A stretch of 64,000 bases of DNA. It comes from Oceanicaulis sp. HTCC2633. GTDB lineage: Bacteria > Pseudomonadota > Alphaproteobacteria > Caulobacterales > Maricaulaceae. The stretch covers positions 306,916 to 370,915 of the forward strand of contig NZ_CH672428.1 in assembly GCF_000152745.1 (NCBI RefSeq), in the 5' to 3' direction. The position numbers and the translations under genes were made by a program. This document shows, in pieces, positions 42,648 through 52,586 of the stretch (positions are counted from its first letter, which is position 1; the number at the start of each line of letters is the position of its first letter). The notes below the pieces were generated by a model. It saw only the letters and a program-made list of their open reading frames with translations, was not told the origin of the DNA and did not search any database.

Positions 42648-44828
42648 CTAGCGACGGTCTGCGCCGCCATCTTCACCGGTTTCCGGCCCGGTCAGAACCG
42701 GGGCGTCCGGGCCTTGTTCGACCTGGGCTTCTTCCATCGCGGCTTCTGCGGCCTGGGCTTCGCGCAGGGCGGCGACGAAGTCGTCGGGCAGGGCCGGCAG
42801 ATCCCGGGCGAACTGGCCGGCCATATCCTCTGTGATGTTGAGCGGCGTGGTCTGCCCCTCGTTCAGACGGGCCCGATAGACCTGCAGGTTCTCGATGATG
42901 CGCTGAACGTAGTTGCGGGTTTCGGAGAAGGGGATGGACTCTACCCAGTCGATCGGGTCGATGTCGTCGGTGCGCGGATCGCCATAATTGTCGACCCAGC
43001 GCCGAACGCGATGGCCGCCCGCATTATAGGCGGCGAGCGCCATCACCAGCGACCCCTCATAATCGGTGACCACCTCCTGAAGGTGCGCCATGCCGAGGGT
43101 GAGGTTGTAGCTGGGATCATCGGTCAGCCAGTGAAAGCTGTAGGGCAGATCGAGCTGACGCGCGGTCTGACGGGCCGTCGCCGGCATCATCTGCATCAGG
43201 CCCCGGGCGCCCGCGCCGGAAATCGCCTGCGGGTCGAACTCGGTCTCCTGACGGATGACAGAATAGGTCAGCGCGGCTTCGGGCGCGACGGGCGCGGTGT
43301 CCGGCAGGTCGATCACCGGATAGGCGCGTTCGGCCAGGATCATGCCCTGCAGGCGTCCGGCCTTGGCGGCGCGCACCGCCTGGCGGATCTGCAGGTATTC
43401 CAGCGCGATATCGGTGATCATCGCCTGTTCTTCCGGCGTCTGCATCTCGTCGTCGAAATGGTACATGAAGACCCGGAACAGATAGTCCGCATCGACCTCG
43501 GCCAGAAGGCGCAGGGCCTGGATTTCGGGCCGGGCGTTGAACGCGGCGCGCTCCTCCTCGCTGGGCTGGGGGTCCGGCGGCAAATCGAGCTGCGCCGCGT
43601 CCGGACCCAGGGCGAGAATGGCGAGCTGGCCATAGTATGCGGTCGGATAGCCCGCCGCGGCGGCGAAACGCTCTGACGCCAGATCCAGCTCGCCCGAGGC
43701 TTCTGCAGCCCGTCCTTGCCAGTAGAGGGCGCGCGAGGTGGAGACGGGGGTCGTCACGCCCTCTTCAAGCCGTTCGAAATGGGCGAAAGCGACGCCGGGC
43801 TGGTCCAGCTTGGTGAGCGCCAGCCATCCGGCCAGGAATTCGGCGTCGGCGAAATCCACGCCCCGCTCCATGCCGTTGGCGGCGGCCAGCTCATAGGCGG
43901 TTTCGAAGTCACGATCCCGGATCAGGTCCAGGATCATCAGCTTGCGCTCGGTCCACATGGATTCAAGCGCGGCGTCGTTGTCATAGCTGTCGGGCAGTTC
44001 GAGCAGCAGCTCGAGCGAGGTGTCGAGCCCGCGCTGCCGGCGCCAGCGGGCGCGCTCATACACAAGACCGGGCGCCGTGCTCAGCGAATCCGGAACGGCG
44101 GCCACCGCACTGTCCACGCCATAGGACCGGCTGGCGAGGCTGATGCGGGCTTCGGCCAGACGGCGTTCGCCTGCGGACAGCTCCGGCAACAACCGGCTCG
44201 CGGCCGTGCGCTGCCCGGCCCAAAGCAGAAAATCCACCCGTGCCGCGTGGTCTTCACCGGCCAGAAGGTCGCCATGTTCGCGCAGCACCTGGTTCTGATT
44301 GGACAGTCTCAGGGTCTGGGTGCGCCAGGCGGTGCGGATCTGCTCGGCGCCTTCTTCGGCCCGACCCAGCTCGATCAGGGCTTCGCCCAGGGCCACACGG
44401 CCTTCGCCGGTGACCGGTTCGCGATCCTCGAACCAGGCCGCGATCAGGGCCGGGCTGAGACCGGAATCCTCGATCTTCCATTCCGCCTCGCGCCGGATGG
44501 AGTCATGCCGCGGCCAGCCCTCCAGCTCGTCGATGGCGCGATCCAGATCGGAAAAGGGCGCTCGGGCATCACTGACCGCGACCCGCCAGAGCAGGATATT
44601 GTCCGCGACCGGGTTGTCGATCGTGAGGATGGCCTGGCGCACCGCGTCCCAGTCATCATCATCGGCGTCGCGCATGCCATGACGGAAAGCCGTGAAGTCC
44701 GCATCGTCGAGCAACAGGGAATGGTTGGGAACAGGGGGCTTCAGGCGCGGGGACGGCGTTTGCGCGTCCGCAGCGGAAACGGGCAGGGCCAGGGCGAGCA
44801 TGAGCAGCGCGGCGCGGTACGAGGTCAC
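42648..44828 (-). CDS. soluble lytic murein transglycosylase (Slt70-like)
   Basis: A 726-residue periplasmic enzyme that cleaves the glycan strands of peptidoglycan. A signal peptide ends near VSAADAQ. A long helical solenoid (about 50-480) forms the ring of Slt70. The SLT domain (about 515-650) has the catalytic Glu near residue 528 in IRQETEFDP, GLMQMMPATA and AYNAGGHRV. The C-terminal 60 residues are acidic and Pro-rich. The start GTG 44828 has AGGA eight bases upstream, and longer frames run into the dapA promoter region. It is divergent from dapA. Confidence 0.92.
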   Translation of the reverse strand: MTSYRAALLMLALALPVSAADAQTPSPRLKPPVPNHSLLLDDADFTAFRHGMRDADDDDWDAVRQAILTIDNPVADNILLWRVAVSDARAPFSDLDRAIDELEGWPRHDSIRREAEWKIEDSGLSPALIAAWFEDREPVTGEGRVALGEALIELGRAEEGAEQIRTAWRTQTLRLSNQNQVLREHGDLLAGEDHAARVDFLLWAGQRTAASRLLPELSAGERRLAEARISLASRSYGVDSAVAAVPDSLSTAPGLVYERARWRRQRGLDTSLELLLELPDSYDNDAALESMWTERKLMILDLIRDRDFETAYELAAANGMERGVDFADAEFLAGWLALTKLDQPGVAFAHFERLEEGVTTPVSTSRALYWQGRAAEASGELDLASERFAAAAGYPTAYYGQLAILALGPDAAQLDLPPDPQPSEEERAAFNARPEIQALRLLAEVDADYLFRVFMYHFDDEMQTPEEQAMITDIALEYLQIRQAVRAAKAGRLQGMILAERAYPVIDLPDTAPVAPEAALTYSVIRQETEFDPQAISGAGARGLMQMMPATARQTARQLDLPYSFHWLTDDPSYNLTLGMAHLQEVVTDYEGSLVMALAAYNAGGHRVRRWVDNYGDPRTDDIDPIDWVESIPFSETRNYVQRIIENLQVYRARLNEGQTTPLNITEDMAGQFARDLPALPDDFVAALREAQAAEAAMEEAQVEQGPDAPVLTGPETGEDGGADRR

Positions 44829-44974
44829 GGCTAACGTCCTATATTGAGGCCAGATGAGGATCAGGGTGAGGCAAGTGCAAGCGGCTGTCCATGGTTGTCC
44901 TCTGCACTTGGCGCAAAACAATGGCGCGCGTATGGTCCGCGCCCGAATTTGAAGTTCCGATGAAGGTTAGCCCC

Positions 44975-45847
44975 ATGTTCAAAGGCTCCATGACAGCGCT
45001 GGTCACTCCGTTCAAGAATGGCGCCGTTGACGAGAAGGCCTTCGCTGCCCTGGTCGAGCGCCAGATCGCAGCGGGAACCCATGCGCTCGTACCAGCCGGA
45101 ACAACCGGTGAAACGCCTGCGCTCACGCTCGAGGAGCGTCTGAGCGTTGTCGAGCTCTGCATAGAGGTGTCGGGCGGCCGCGTTCCCGTGATTGCGGGCA
45201 CTGGCGTGAACGCCACGGCGGCTTCCATCCAGCTGCAGCAACACGCCAAGGAAAAGGGCGCGGACGCCGGACTGGTCGTGGCCCCGTACTACAACAAACC
45301 GTCCCAGGCCGGGATTCTGGCGCATTTCACCGCCATTGCGGACGCCGTCGCCCTGCCCATCTTCGTCTATAACATTCCCGGACGGTCCATCGTCGACATC
45401 ACGCCTGAAACCATGGCGGAGATGGCGCGCCATCCCAATGTCATCGGGGTCAAGGATGCCACGGGCGACATGTCCCGCGTCACCCGTCATCGCAACCTGA
45501 TTGGCGACGCCTTCATCCAGCTATCCGGCGATGACGCCACGGCGCTTGGCTATAACGCCCATGGCGGACAGGGCGCCATATCGGTGACCTCCAATGTCGC
45601 GCCGGATCTGTGCGCCCGTTTCCAGAACGCCTGTCTGGACGGTCGCTGGGATGAGGCGAGGATGTTGAACGATCAGCTGCAGCCCCTGCATGAAGCGCTC
45701 TTCTCCGCACCGAGCCCGGGGCCTAGCAAATATGCCCTCTCGCTGCTGGGATTGTGCGAGGAGGAAGTCCGACTGCCGCTGGTGGAGTGCCCGGATCCGG
45801 TGAAGCAAAAAGTGCGCGCGGCGATGGAAGGCTGTGGTCTGCTATGA
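44975..45847 (+). CDS. dapA: 4-hydroxy-tetrahydrodipicolinate synthase
   Basis: Condenses pyruvate with aspartate semialdehyde, the first committed step to diaminopimelate and lysine. The 290-residue TIM barrel has [11 protein letters not shown], the catalytic Tyr in VYNIPGRSI, the Schiff-base Lys near residue 160 in IGVKDATGD, and [12 protein letters not shown] 44975 follows AAGGTT; ATG 44960 is an alternative. The stop overlaps the smpB start by four bases. The adjacent divergent slt places two cell-wall genes side by side. Confidence 0.95.
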   Translation: MFKGSMTALVTPFKNGAVDEKAFAALVERQIAAGTHALVPAGTTGETPALTLEERLSVVELCIEVSGGRVPVIAGTGVNATAASIQLQQHAKEKGADAGLVVAPYYNKPSQAGILAHFTAIADAVALPIFVYNIPGRSIVDITPETMAEMARHPNVIGVKDATGDMSRVTRHRNLIGDAFIQLSGDDATALGYNAHGGQGAISVTSNVAPDLCARFQNACLDGRWDEARMLNDQLQPLHEALFSAPSPGPSKYALSLLGLCEEEVRLPLVECPDPVKQKVRAAMEGCGLL

Positions 45848-46314
45848 GCAAGAAGAAAGAGGATGCCGGGTTGGTCGCCGTCAATCGGCGCGCCCGTTTC
45901 GACTATGAAATCGAGGAGACTTTCGAGGCCGGCATCCAGCTTGTGGGCACCGAGGTGAAATCCCTGCGCGCAGGCAAGGCCAATATCGCCGAGTCCTATG
46001 TCAGCCCGGAAGATGGCGAGGTGTATCTGATCAATTCGGACATTCCGCCCTATGATCATGGCAACCGTTTCAACCACGCGCCGCGCCGGCGCCGGAAGCT
46101 CCTTCTGAAGAAGAAGGAAATCAACAAGATCGCGGGGTCTGTCGCCCGCGAAGGACGCACGGTCGTGCCCCTGCGCATGTATTTCAACGAGCGTGGCATC
46201 GCCAAGCTCCAGATCGCCCTCGCCAAGGGCAAGAAGACCGTGGACAAGCGCGAAACCAAGAAAGAGCGTGACTGGCAGCGCCAGAAATCGCGCCTGATGA
46301 AGACTTTCGGCTAG
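45844..46314 (+). CDS. smpB: SsrA-binding protein SmpB
   Basis: Binds tmRNA and delivers it to stalled ribosomes for trans-translation. The 156-residue protein has [26 protein letters not shown], the OB-fold core, and the basic C-terminal tail ([17 protein letters not shown]) that enters the decoding centre. The ATGA start overlaps dapA. No tmRNA gene is visible downstream; the next gene is convergent, 12 bases away. Confidence 0.96.
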   Translation: MSKKKEDAGLVAVNRRARFDYEIEETFEAGIQLVGTEVKSLRAGKANIAESYVSPEDGEVYLINSDIPPYDHGNRFNHAPRRRRKLLLKKKEINKIAGSVAREGRTVVPLRMYFNERGIAKLQIALAKGKKTVDKRETKKERDWQRQKSRLMKTFG

Positions 46315-46326
46315 CGCGTGGACCGT

Positions 46327-46989
46327 CTAGCGCGAGTCCAGATGGGCGCGGGCGTCGCGGAATACGTCGTGGAACATGGCTTCAGTCAGCCGCCCGGTAT
46401 TCGTGTTGTAGCGCGAGCAGTGATAGCTGTCGAACAGCGCCAGAGGCCCGTTCGGCCCGTCCACATCATGGCGCGCGCCATGGGCGAACTTGAAGGCGGA
46501 CTGTTTATACCCGAGGGCCTTGAGCGTGTTCTCGTGTGAGACGCGTCCCAGACAGATCAGGGTCGTCAGACGGGGCAGGGCGTCCATGCGCGACGCCAGG
46601 AATGGCCGGCAATTGTTCATTTCCGCGCCAATGGGCTTGTTCTGGGGCGGCACGCAGCGCACGGCGTTGGTGATCATGGCGTCCACCAGTCGCAGATCGT
46701 CATTCCCGTCTGGATCAAAACGGCCTTTGGAAAAGCCGAATGCCTCAAGCGTCGGGTAGAGAAGATCACCTGCCCAGTCGCCTGTGAACGGCCGCGCCGT
46801 GCGGTTGGCGCCGCCGCGGCCGGGCGCGAGCCCGACCACCAGAAGACGCGCCTGCTCATCGCCGAAACTTGGAACCGCGCCGTTGAACCAGTCCGGTTCC
46901 GCGGCGACATTCTCAAGGCGATACGCGACAAGGCGGGGGCAGAGCGCGCAATCAGCCGCGGGCTCCGCCGGGATGGTCCTATTCGTCAT
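46327..46989 (-). CDS. uracil-DNA glycosylase family 5 (UdgB-like)
   Basis: Base-excision repair enzyme of UDG family 5, which removes uracil and sometimes other deaminated bases. Four Cys (CALCPRL near residue 14-17, RCVPP, NNCRPF) should bind a 4Fe-4S cluster. GLAPGRGGANRTARPFTGD is motif A, and SYHCSRYNTNTGRLT is motif B. About 220 residues. The start is ATG 46989, or 47010 with a longer overlap; neither has a clear ribosome-binding site, so translation may be coupled to the preceding NYN gene, whose end it overlaps. Confidence 0.87.
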   Translation of the reverse strand: MTNRTIPAEPAADCALCPRLVAYRLENVAAEPDWFNGAVPSFGDEQARLLVVGLAPGRGGANRTARPFTGDWAGDLLYPTLEAFGFSKGRFDPDGNDDLRLVDAMITNAVRCVPPQNKPIGAEMNNCRPFLASRMDALPRLTTLICLGRVSHENTLKALGYKQSAFKFAHGARHDVDGPNGPLALFDSYHCSRYNTNTGRLTEAMFHDVFRDARAHLDSR

Positions 46990-47551
46990 CGTCGGAATCG
47001 GAGTCGTCATAATCGCGCTGACGGCGTTCGCGACCGACCAGCTTGCCCAGATCCTGAAGCTCGATGAAGGTGTCGGCCTGACGACGCAGGTCGTCCGCCG
47101 CCATGGGCGGGGAGGATTTCAGCGTCGAGACGACGGAGACCCGCACGCCCTTGCGCTGGACGGCCTCGACCACCTTCTTGAAATCGCCATCGCCAGAGAA
47201 CAGGACGATGTGATCGAGATAATCCGCAGCTTCCATGACATCGATGGCGAGATCGACATCCATGTCGCCCTTGATGCGGCGGCGTCCGGAGTCGTCGGTG
47301 TATTCCTTGGCCGCCTTCGTGATGACCTTGAAGCCGTTATAATCAAGCCAGTCGATCAGGGGGCGGATGGGGGTGTACTCTTCGCTTTCAATCAAAGCGG
47401 TGTAGTAGTTGGCGCGAATGAGGCGACCGCGTTTGCGGAACTCCTCCAGCAAGCGCTTGTAATCGATGTCGAAATCAAGGTTTCGCGCAGCTGAATACAA
47501 GTTTGCGCCATCGATGAAGAGTCCGAGCTTCTCGTTCGGGTAGAAGGTCAT
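46979..47551 (-). CDS. NYN domain (LabA/DUF88) family protein
   Basis: A 190-residue protein with a PIN-like NYN domain, expected to be a metal-dependent nuclease acting on RNA. The acidic metal site is visible in LFIDGANLY, GDMDVDLAIDVM and LFSGDGDFK. The C-terminus is strongly acidic (DYDDSDSDDDE). ATG 47551 is preceded by GGAAAGG, which lies inside the folK coding region because the folK start is only four bases away on the other strand. It overlaps the downstream UDG gene. The biological substrate is unknown. Confidence 0.88.
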   Translation of the reverse strand: MTFYPNEKLGLFIDGANLYSAARNLDFDIDYKRLLEEFRKRGRLIRANYYTALIESEEYTPIRPLIDWLDYNGFKVITKAAKEYTDDSGRRRIKGDMDVDLAIDVMEAADYLDHIVLFSGDGDFKKVVEAVQRKGVRVSVVSTLKSSPPMAADDLRRQADTFIELQDLGKLVGRERRQRDYDDSDSDDDE

Positions 47552-47555
47552 TTCT

Positions 47556-48149
47556 ATGCCTTTCCAAAAATCACTGAGTGGGAATGAGGCCCGACCGGGC
47601 ATATTCGTCGCCCTGGGAGCCAACCAACCCTACCGCCGTTGCACGGCCTTTGAAAACCTGCGTCGTGCATTGCAGCTGTTGAGTCACGAAGGCGTTGAAG
47701 TCCGGTCATGCTCGCGACCCTGGCGCACGCCGGCCTGGCCGGATCCGGACCAGCCTCCTTTCCTCAACGCAGCGGCCCAGATTGACTGGCCAGAGGATGA
47801 TCCTGAGCGTCTCCTGCAGATCCTGCACGGTGTGGAAACGGCTTGCGGCCGGGTGCGTTCCACTCCGAATGCGCCCAGAACACTGGATCTGGACCTGATT
47901 GACTTCAGGGCAAGCCTCCGCACGCCGGAATCATCTGACGGACTGGTTCTGCCGCACCCGCGCGCAACCACGCGCGCCTTTGTGCTCTTGCCTCTGCGGG
48001 AAATTGCGCCACACTGGCGCTGTCCGGTTTCAGCCGATCCGATCGATCGTCTTATCGGACGGCTCAGCTGGGAGGACCGCAAGGGCTGCCGCCCTGCGGG
48101 CGGGGTGTTGCATGCTGCGACGCACAGGTTGAAGCGCGCGTCCAGTTAA
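47556..48149 (+). CDS. folK: 2-amino-4-hydroxy-6-hydroxymethyldihydropteridine diphosphokinase
   Basis: Transfers pyrophosphate from ATP to 6-hydroxymethyl-7,8-dihydropterin in folate synthesis. About 197 residues, slightly longer than the 160 of E. coli. Motifs: [27 protein letters not shown] and the HPPK signature [14 protein letters not shown], followed by [19 protein letters not shown] precedes ATG 47556 and lies in the N-terminal region of the divergent NYN gene. The following gene is rpoZ; folP and folB are not in the window. Confidence 0.92.
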   Translation: MPFQKSLSGNEARPGIFVALGANQPYRRCTAFENLRRALQLLSHEGVEVRSCSRPWRTPAWPDPDQPPFLNAAAQIDWPEDDPERLLQILHGVETACGRVRSTPNAPRTLDLDLIDFRASLRTPESSDGLVLPHPRATTRAFVLLPLREIAPHWRCPVSADPIDRLIGRLSWEDRKGCRPAGGVLHAATHRLKRASS

Positions 48150-48198
48150 GCTATCAGCATTCTTTCAACTCTTACGTATTCAAGGAGCGCCCCCCGGC

Positions 48199-48576
48199 AT
48201 GGCTCGCGTTACCGTCGAAGATTGCATTGACAAGGTCGATAACCGGTTCCGTCTGGTTCTTCTGGCCGCGCATCGCGCCCGTAACATCTCCGCCGGCGCG
48301 GAGCTGACCCTGGATCGCGACAACGACAAGAACCCGGTCGTCGCCCTGCGTGAGATTGCTGACGAGAAGCTGGACCTTGAGACCCTGGGCGAAAGCCTGG
48401 TGTCCGGTCTGCAGCGCGTCATCCCCTCTGACGATGACGAGGGCGGCATCGAGGAACGCGTGCCGCAAACCGAAGCGCCCGCTGCTCCGGCTCTCCCGGC
48501 GCCGGAGATGGACGAAACCGCCATGCTCAAGGCGCTGCAGTCTGACCGTGACGGTCCGGCCGACGGCCGACTTTAA
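48199..48576 (+). CDS. rpoZ: RNA polymerase omega subunit
   Basis: Small subunit that helps assemble RNA polymerase. [30 protein letters not shown] and [11 protein letters not shown] are the conserved core (residues 1-62). A longer acidic and Ala/Pro-rich tail brings it to 125 residues, as in other alphaproteobacteria. AAGGAGCG precedes the ATG. It is followed 5 bases later by rsh, the classic rpoZ-spoT arrangement. Confidence 0.96.
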   Translation: MARVTVEDCIDKVDNRFRLVLLAAHRARNISAGAELTLDRDNDKNPVVALREIADEKLDLETLGESLVSGLQRVIPSDDDEGGIEERVPQTEAPAAPALPAPEMDETAMLKALQSDRDGPADGRL

Positions 48577-48581
48577 GCCTC

Positions 48582-50825
48582 ATGAGTGCGCTGGCGTCTC
48601 CGTCTGCGCTCGCTTCCGCCGACGCAATCCCGAGCGCCGACGATCTGGTTGCGCGCGTTCAGGCGTATTATCCTCAGGCTGACGCGGATCTGATCCGTCG
48701 CGCCTACGATTTTGCGCGCGACAGCCATGAGGGTCAGACGCGCCAGTCCGGGCAGCCCTACTATTCCCACGTCGTCGCTGTCGCCATGTTGCTGGCGGAG
48801 CTGCGCCTTGACGTGGCGACGGTGTGCACGGGGCTCCTGCACGACACGGTCGAGGACACGCTGGCGACGCTTGAGGACATCGAGCGTCTTTTCGGATCCG
48901 ATGTGGCCAAGCTGGTCGACGGCGTCACCAAGCTGGGGCAGATGGAGCTCGCCTCCAAGCGCACCAAGCAGGCTGAAAACCTCCAGAAGCTGGTCGTGGC
49001 GATCACCCGTGATGTCCGGGTGCTTCTCGTCAAGCTGTGCGACCGCCTGCACAACATGCGTACGCTGCATTATGTGCCCAAGCCGGAAAAGCGTGAGCGC
49101 ATCGCGCTGGAGACCCTTGAAATCTATGCGCCCCTTGCGCGACGCATTGGTGTGAACCGGGTCTGCGTCGAGCTCGAGAACCTGTCCTTCAAGAACGTCA
49201 ATCCGGCCGCCTATGAGTCTGTCACCCGCCGCCTGACCGAATTGCGCGAAACCCGCGCGGATGCTGTGGCCATCGTGTCCTCGACGCTGTCAGAGCGACT
49301 GACCGAGGCGGGCATCGAATGCCGCGTCTTCGGCCGTGAGAAACGGCCCTATTCGATCTGGCGAAAGCTTGAGAAGAAGGGCGTCTCCTTCGACGATATC
49401 GCCGACATCTACGCCTTCCGGATCCTCACCGAGACCCCGGAAGACTGTTACGCCGCTCTCGGCGTGGTGCACCGGACCTGGCGCTGCGTGCCCGAGCGTT
49501 TCCACGATTACATCTCCACGCCCAAACCCAACAATTACCGCTCGCTGCACACCACGATCATCGGGCCGGGCAATATTCGCGTCGAACTTCAGATCCGCAC
49601 CGAGGAGATGGAGCGTGTCGCTGATACGGGCGTTGCGGCGCATTGGCGCTACAAGACCGAAAACGGCTATGCCTATGATCCCAAGGCGGCGCGCGAGGCA
49701 GGCGGCGATCCGCTGGATCGCCTGCGTCCCTTCGTCGAGATCCTGGAGCAGGGCGGGGACCCGGATGAATTTCTCGAGCACGCCAAGCTCGAGATGTTTT
49801 CCGACCAGGTCTATTGCTTCACGCCCAAGGGCCGCCTGATCGCGCTGCCAAGCGGAGCGACCCCGCTCGATTTCGCCTTCGCCGTGCATACCGAGCTCGG
49901 CTACACCGCCATCGGCGCCCGCATCAATGGTCGCGAACGCCCGCTGCGCCAGCGCCTGTCCAATGGCGATGTGGTGGAGATCGTCAAAGGGGGCGAGCGC
50001 CAGCCGCCTGCGGGCTGGGAGGAGGTGGCCGTTACAGGGCGCGCCCGCGCCGCCATCCGCAAGCTGATCCGCGAGTCCGAGAGCGAGGAGTTCGCTCGTA
50101 TCGGACGGGTCATCGCCGAGCACGCCTTCGCCCGTGAAGGCAAGGAATTCCGCGAGAACGCCCTGGGCGACGCCCTGAAGCGGCTGGAGCTTGAAACGCC
50201 GGAGGCCCTGCTGATCGCTTTGGGGCGCGGCACTGTCAGTTCATCGGAAATGCTCGACGCGGTCTTCCCAGGCCAGCGCGAGCATCGCGGCGACAGCGTT
50301 TCGGATCGCGAACTGATCGAGGACGAGAAGGGCGCCCTGTTTGTCCATGGCCGCGGCTTGACGCCGGGCGTGTCCCTGCATTTCGCCGAATGCTGCTCCC
50401 CCATGCCGGGAGACCGGATTGTGGGCGTGTTGCAGCCGGGCCGCGGCGTGCAGGTGCATGTGATTGATTGCGAGCGTCTGGCCGCCTGGGAAGATGAGGC
50501 CAGTCTTGCCAACTGGATCGATCTCAAATGGACGCCGGAGGCGGATACGCGCGGCGTCTCGGTGGGGCGGATCCACGCCACGGTCCGCAACGAGCCGGGC
50601 GTGCTGGCGGAGATCGCCGGCGTTGTGGGCGATGCGCGCGGCAATATCACGGATGTGAAGACGCTGACCCGCACGCGAGATTTCTTCGAGATGGCGTTTG
50701 ACGTCGAGGTCTTTGACGCGCGCCACCTGAACAATATCGTATCGGCGCTGAAGACCAGCGACCGTGTCGTCTCGGCCGAGCGTGCGCGCCTGTCCGAAGA
50801 CCCTGCCTTAAAGGAGACCGCATGA
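48582..50825 (+). CDS. rsh: bifunctional (p)ppGpp synthetase/hydrolase Rsh
   Basis: Stringent-response enzyme that makes and degrades (p)ppGpp. The 747-residue protein has an HD hydrolase domain (His-Asp at 87-88 in LLHDTVED), a synthetase domain (about 250-370, [40 protein letters not shown]), TGS (about 405-465), and a C-terminal ACT domain (about 660-740). The loop ERFHDYI is of the basic type found in bifunctional enzymes, not the EFDD of RelA. It is four-base overlapped with pyrE and downstream of rpoZ. Confidence 0.96.
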   Translation: MSALASPSALASADAIPSADDLVARVQAYYPQADADLIRRAYDFARDSHEGQTRQSGQPYYSHVVAVAMLLAELRLDVATVCTGLLHDTVEDTLATLEDIERLFGSDVAKLVDGVTKLGQMELASKRTKQAENLQKLVVAITRDVRVLLVKLCDRLHNMRTLHYVPKPEKRERIALETLEIYAPLARRIGVNRVCVELENLSFKNVNPAAYESVTRRLTELRETRADAVAIVSSTLSERLTEAGIECRVFGREKRPYSIWRKLEKKGVSFDDIADIYAFRILTETPEDCYAALGVVHRTWRCVPERFHDYISTPKPNNYRSLHTTIIGPGNIRVELQIRTEEMERVADTGVAAHWRYKTENGYAYDPKAAREAGGDPLDRLRPFVEILEQGGDPDEFLEHAKLEMFSDQVYCFTPKGRLIALPSGATPLDFAFAVHTELGYTAIGARINGRERPLRQRLSNGDVVEIVKGGERQPPAGWEEVAVTGRARAAIRKLIRESESEEFARIGRVIAEHAFAREGKEFRENALGDALKRLELETPEALLIALGRGTVSSSEMLDAVFPGQREHRGDSVSDRELIEDEKGALFVHGRGLTPGVSLHFAECCSPMPGDRIVGVLQPGRGVQVHVIDCERLAAWEDEASLANWIDLKWTPEADTRGVSVGRIHATVRNEPGVLAEIAGVVGDARGNITDVKTLTRTRDFFEMAFDVEVFDARHLNNIVSALKTSDRVVSAERARLSEDPALKETA

Positions 50826-51406
50826 CCACCGAGGACGTGCTGGCGGAGTTCAAGGAGGCGGGCGCCCTTCTTGAAGGTCATTTCATTCTCTCGTCCGGGC
50901 TGCGCAGTCCGGTCTTTTTGCAAAAGGCCCTGGTGTTTCGCGATGCGGCGCGAACCGAACGCCTGTGCAAGGCGCTGGCCGAGGCGTTGAAGGCGGCAGG
51001 TCATGGCCCATTCACCGCTATCGTCTCGCCCGCCATGGGCGGGATCATCCCGGGCTATGAAACCAGCCGTCACATGGCGTTGCCCTTCATGTTCGTCGAA
51101 CGCGAAAATGGCGAATTCGCCCTGCGTCGCGGCTTCGAGCTCACGGCGGCGGATCGGGTGTTGGTGATCGAGGATATTGTCACCACCGGGCTCAGCTCGC
51201 GCGAATGCATCGCCGCCATCGAGAAATCGGGCGCCAAGGTTGTCGCTGAAGGCTGTCTCGTGGACCGTTCGGGCGGCAAGGCCGATGTGGGCGTGCCTCT
51301 GGTGGCGCTCGCAACCGTGAACTTCCCGGCCTATCCCGCAGACGATCTGCCTGAAGAGCTGGAACGGATACCGGCCATCAAGCCGGGCAGCCGGGGACTT
51401 GCCTGA
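50822..51406 (+). CDS. pyrE: orotate phosphoribosyltransferase
   Basis: Converts orotate and PRPP to orotidine 5'-phosphate in UMP synthesis. The 194-residue protein has the PRPP-binding motif [14 protein letters not shown], the catalytic-loop region [17 protein letters not shown], and [12 protein letters not shown]. The ATGA start overlaps rsh, and the stop overlaps pdxJ by one base. Confidence 0.95.
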   Translation: MTTEDVLAEFKEAGALLEGHFILSSGLRSPVFLQKALVFRDAARTERLCKALAEALKAAGHGPFTAIVSPAMGGIIPGYETSRHMALPFMFVERENGEFALRRGFELTAADRVLVIEDIVTTGLSSRECIAAIEKSGAKVVAEGCLVDRSGGKADVGVPLVALATVNFPAYPADDLPEELERIPAIKPGSRGLA

Positions 51407-52164
51407 TGAGCGCGCCGCGCCAGCGACTGGGACTGAATATCGACCACGTGGCGACCATCAGGAACGCCCGCGGCGGTCTGCATCCCGACCCCGCACGCGC
51501 GGCGGCCATGGCCCAGGCGGCCGGCGCCGACGGTCTGACAATCCATTTGCGCGAAGACCGGCGGCATATCCAGGACGCGGATCTTCAGCAGGTGCGACAA
51601 GCCTCTGATTTGCCCATCAATCTTGAAATGGCGGCGACTGAAGAGATGACCGCGATTGCGGTCGGCTTCAAGCCACATGCGGCCTGCATCGTTCCTGAAA
51701 AGCGGGAAGAGCGGACCACGGAAGGCGGACTCGATGTCGCCGGTCTGCATCACCAGATCGCGCCCGTGGTCCGCCAGCTCTCAGACGCAGGCTGCCGGGT
51801 CTCTCTCTTCATCGAACCCGACCCGGTGCAGGTCGCTGTGGCGGAAGTTCTTGGCGCGCCGGTGGTGGAGCTGCATACGGGCCGCTATGCCGAGCTCTGG
51901 CTCGAAGGCGGTCAGGATGCCGCGGCGGCAGAGCTTGAGCGCATCCGGATGGCGGCCGTCGAGGCGCGCAAGCGGGGGCTTGAGCCTCATGCCGGTCATG
52001 GTCTGACGTTTGACAATGTGAAACCGGTCGCAGCCATTGCCGAGATCGCCGAGCTCAATATTGGCCATTTCCTGATCGGCGAGGCGATCTTCACCGGACT
52101 CGACGCGGCCGTGAAACGCATGCGCGCGCTGATGGACGAGGCGCGCGCGGAGAGCGCCCTGTGA
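51406..52164 (+). CDS. pdxJ: pyridoxine 5'-phosphate synthase
   Basis: Condenses 1-deoxyxylulose 5-phosphate with 3-hydroxy-1-aminoacetone phosphate to give pyridoxine 5'-phosphate, in the DXP-dependent vitamin B6 pathway. The 252-residue TIM barrel shows LGLNIDHVATIRNARGG, DGLTIHLREDRRHI, NLEMAAT, VSLFIEPD, ELHTGRYAEL and GHFLIGEAIFTGLDAAV. TGATG overlap with pyrE and GTGA overlap with acpS place it in one transcript. Confidence 0.96.
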   Translation: MSAPRQRLGLNIDHVATIRNARGGLHPDPARAAAMAQAAGADGLTIHLREDRRHIQDADLQQVRQASDLPINLEMAATEEMTAIAVGFKPHAACIVPEKREERTTEGGLDVAGLHHQIAPVVRQLSDAGCRVSLFIEPDPVQVAVAEVLGAPVVELHTGRYAELWLEGGQDAAAAELERIRMAAVEARKRGLEPHAGHGLTFDNVKPVAAIAEIAELNIGHFLIGEAIFTGLDAAVKRMRALMDEARAESAL

Positions 52165-52568
52165 TTCTGGGCGTCGGATCCGACCTGACCGATATTCGCC
52201 GGATCGAGCGTGCGATCGAGCGGTTCGGCGCGCGGTTTCTCGATCGGATCTATACCAGGGCCGAGCAGGCCCGCGCGGAAGGGCGTCCGGGCCGGATCAA
52301 CACCTACGCCAAGCGGTTCGCCGCCAAGGAAGCCTGCGCAAAGGCCATTGGGGGCGGTCTGTGGCGCGGGGTCAGCTTCACCGATATCGAGGTGCTGAAC
52401 CTGAAGGGCGGCAGACCGGTGATCACCCTGACCGGTGAAGCGCAGGCCCAGCTGGCGGCGCGCATCCCGCAAGACCGCGCCGCCCGGTTTCACCTGACCA
52501 TGAGTGATGAGCCGCCCTATGCGCAGGCCTTTGTGGTGATTGAAGCGGTTGACCCGGGGCCGGCTTGA
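52161..52568 (+). CDS. acpS: holo-[acyl-carrier-protein] synthase
   Basis: Transfers phosphopantetheine from CoA to acyl carrier protein. The 135-residue protein has the signature GVGSDLTDIRRIE, RFLDRIYT and FAAKEACAKAIGGG, which supply the metal and CoA site. It begins with GTG overlapping the pdxJ stop (GTGA). rnc follows after 18 bases; lepB, which often stands between these two genes in alphaproteobacteria, is absent here. Confidence 0.95.
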   Translation: MILGVGSDLTDIRRIERAIERFGARFLDRIYTRAEQARAEGRPGRINTYAKRFAAKEACAKAIGGGLWRGVSFTDIEVLNLKGGRPVITLTGEAQAQLAARIPQDRAARFHLTMSDEPPYAQAFVVIEAVDPGPA

Positions 52569-52586
52569 GAGAATGAAGCCCGTATC

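Noticed and set aside
46315-46326. tmRNA gene beside smpB
   Set aside because: Only 12 bases separate smpB from the convergent glycosylase gene, and no tmRNA-like ends were seen nearby.
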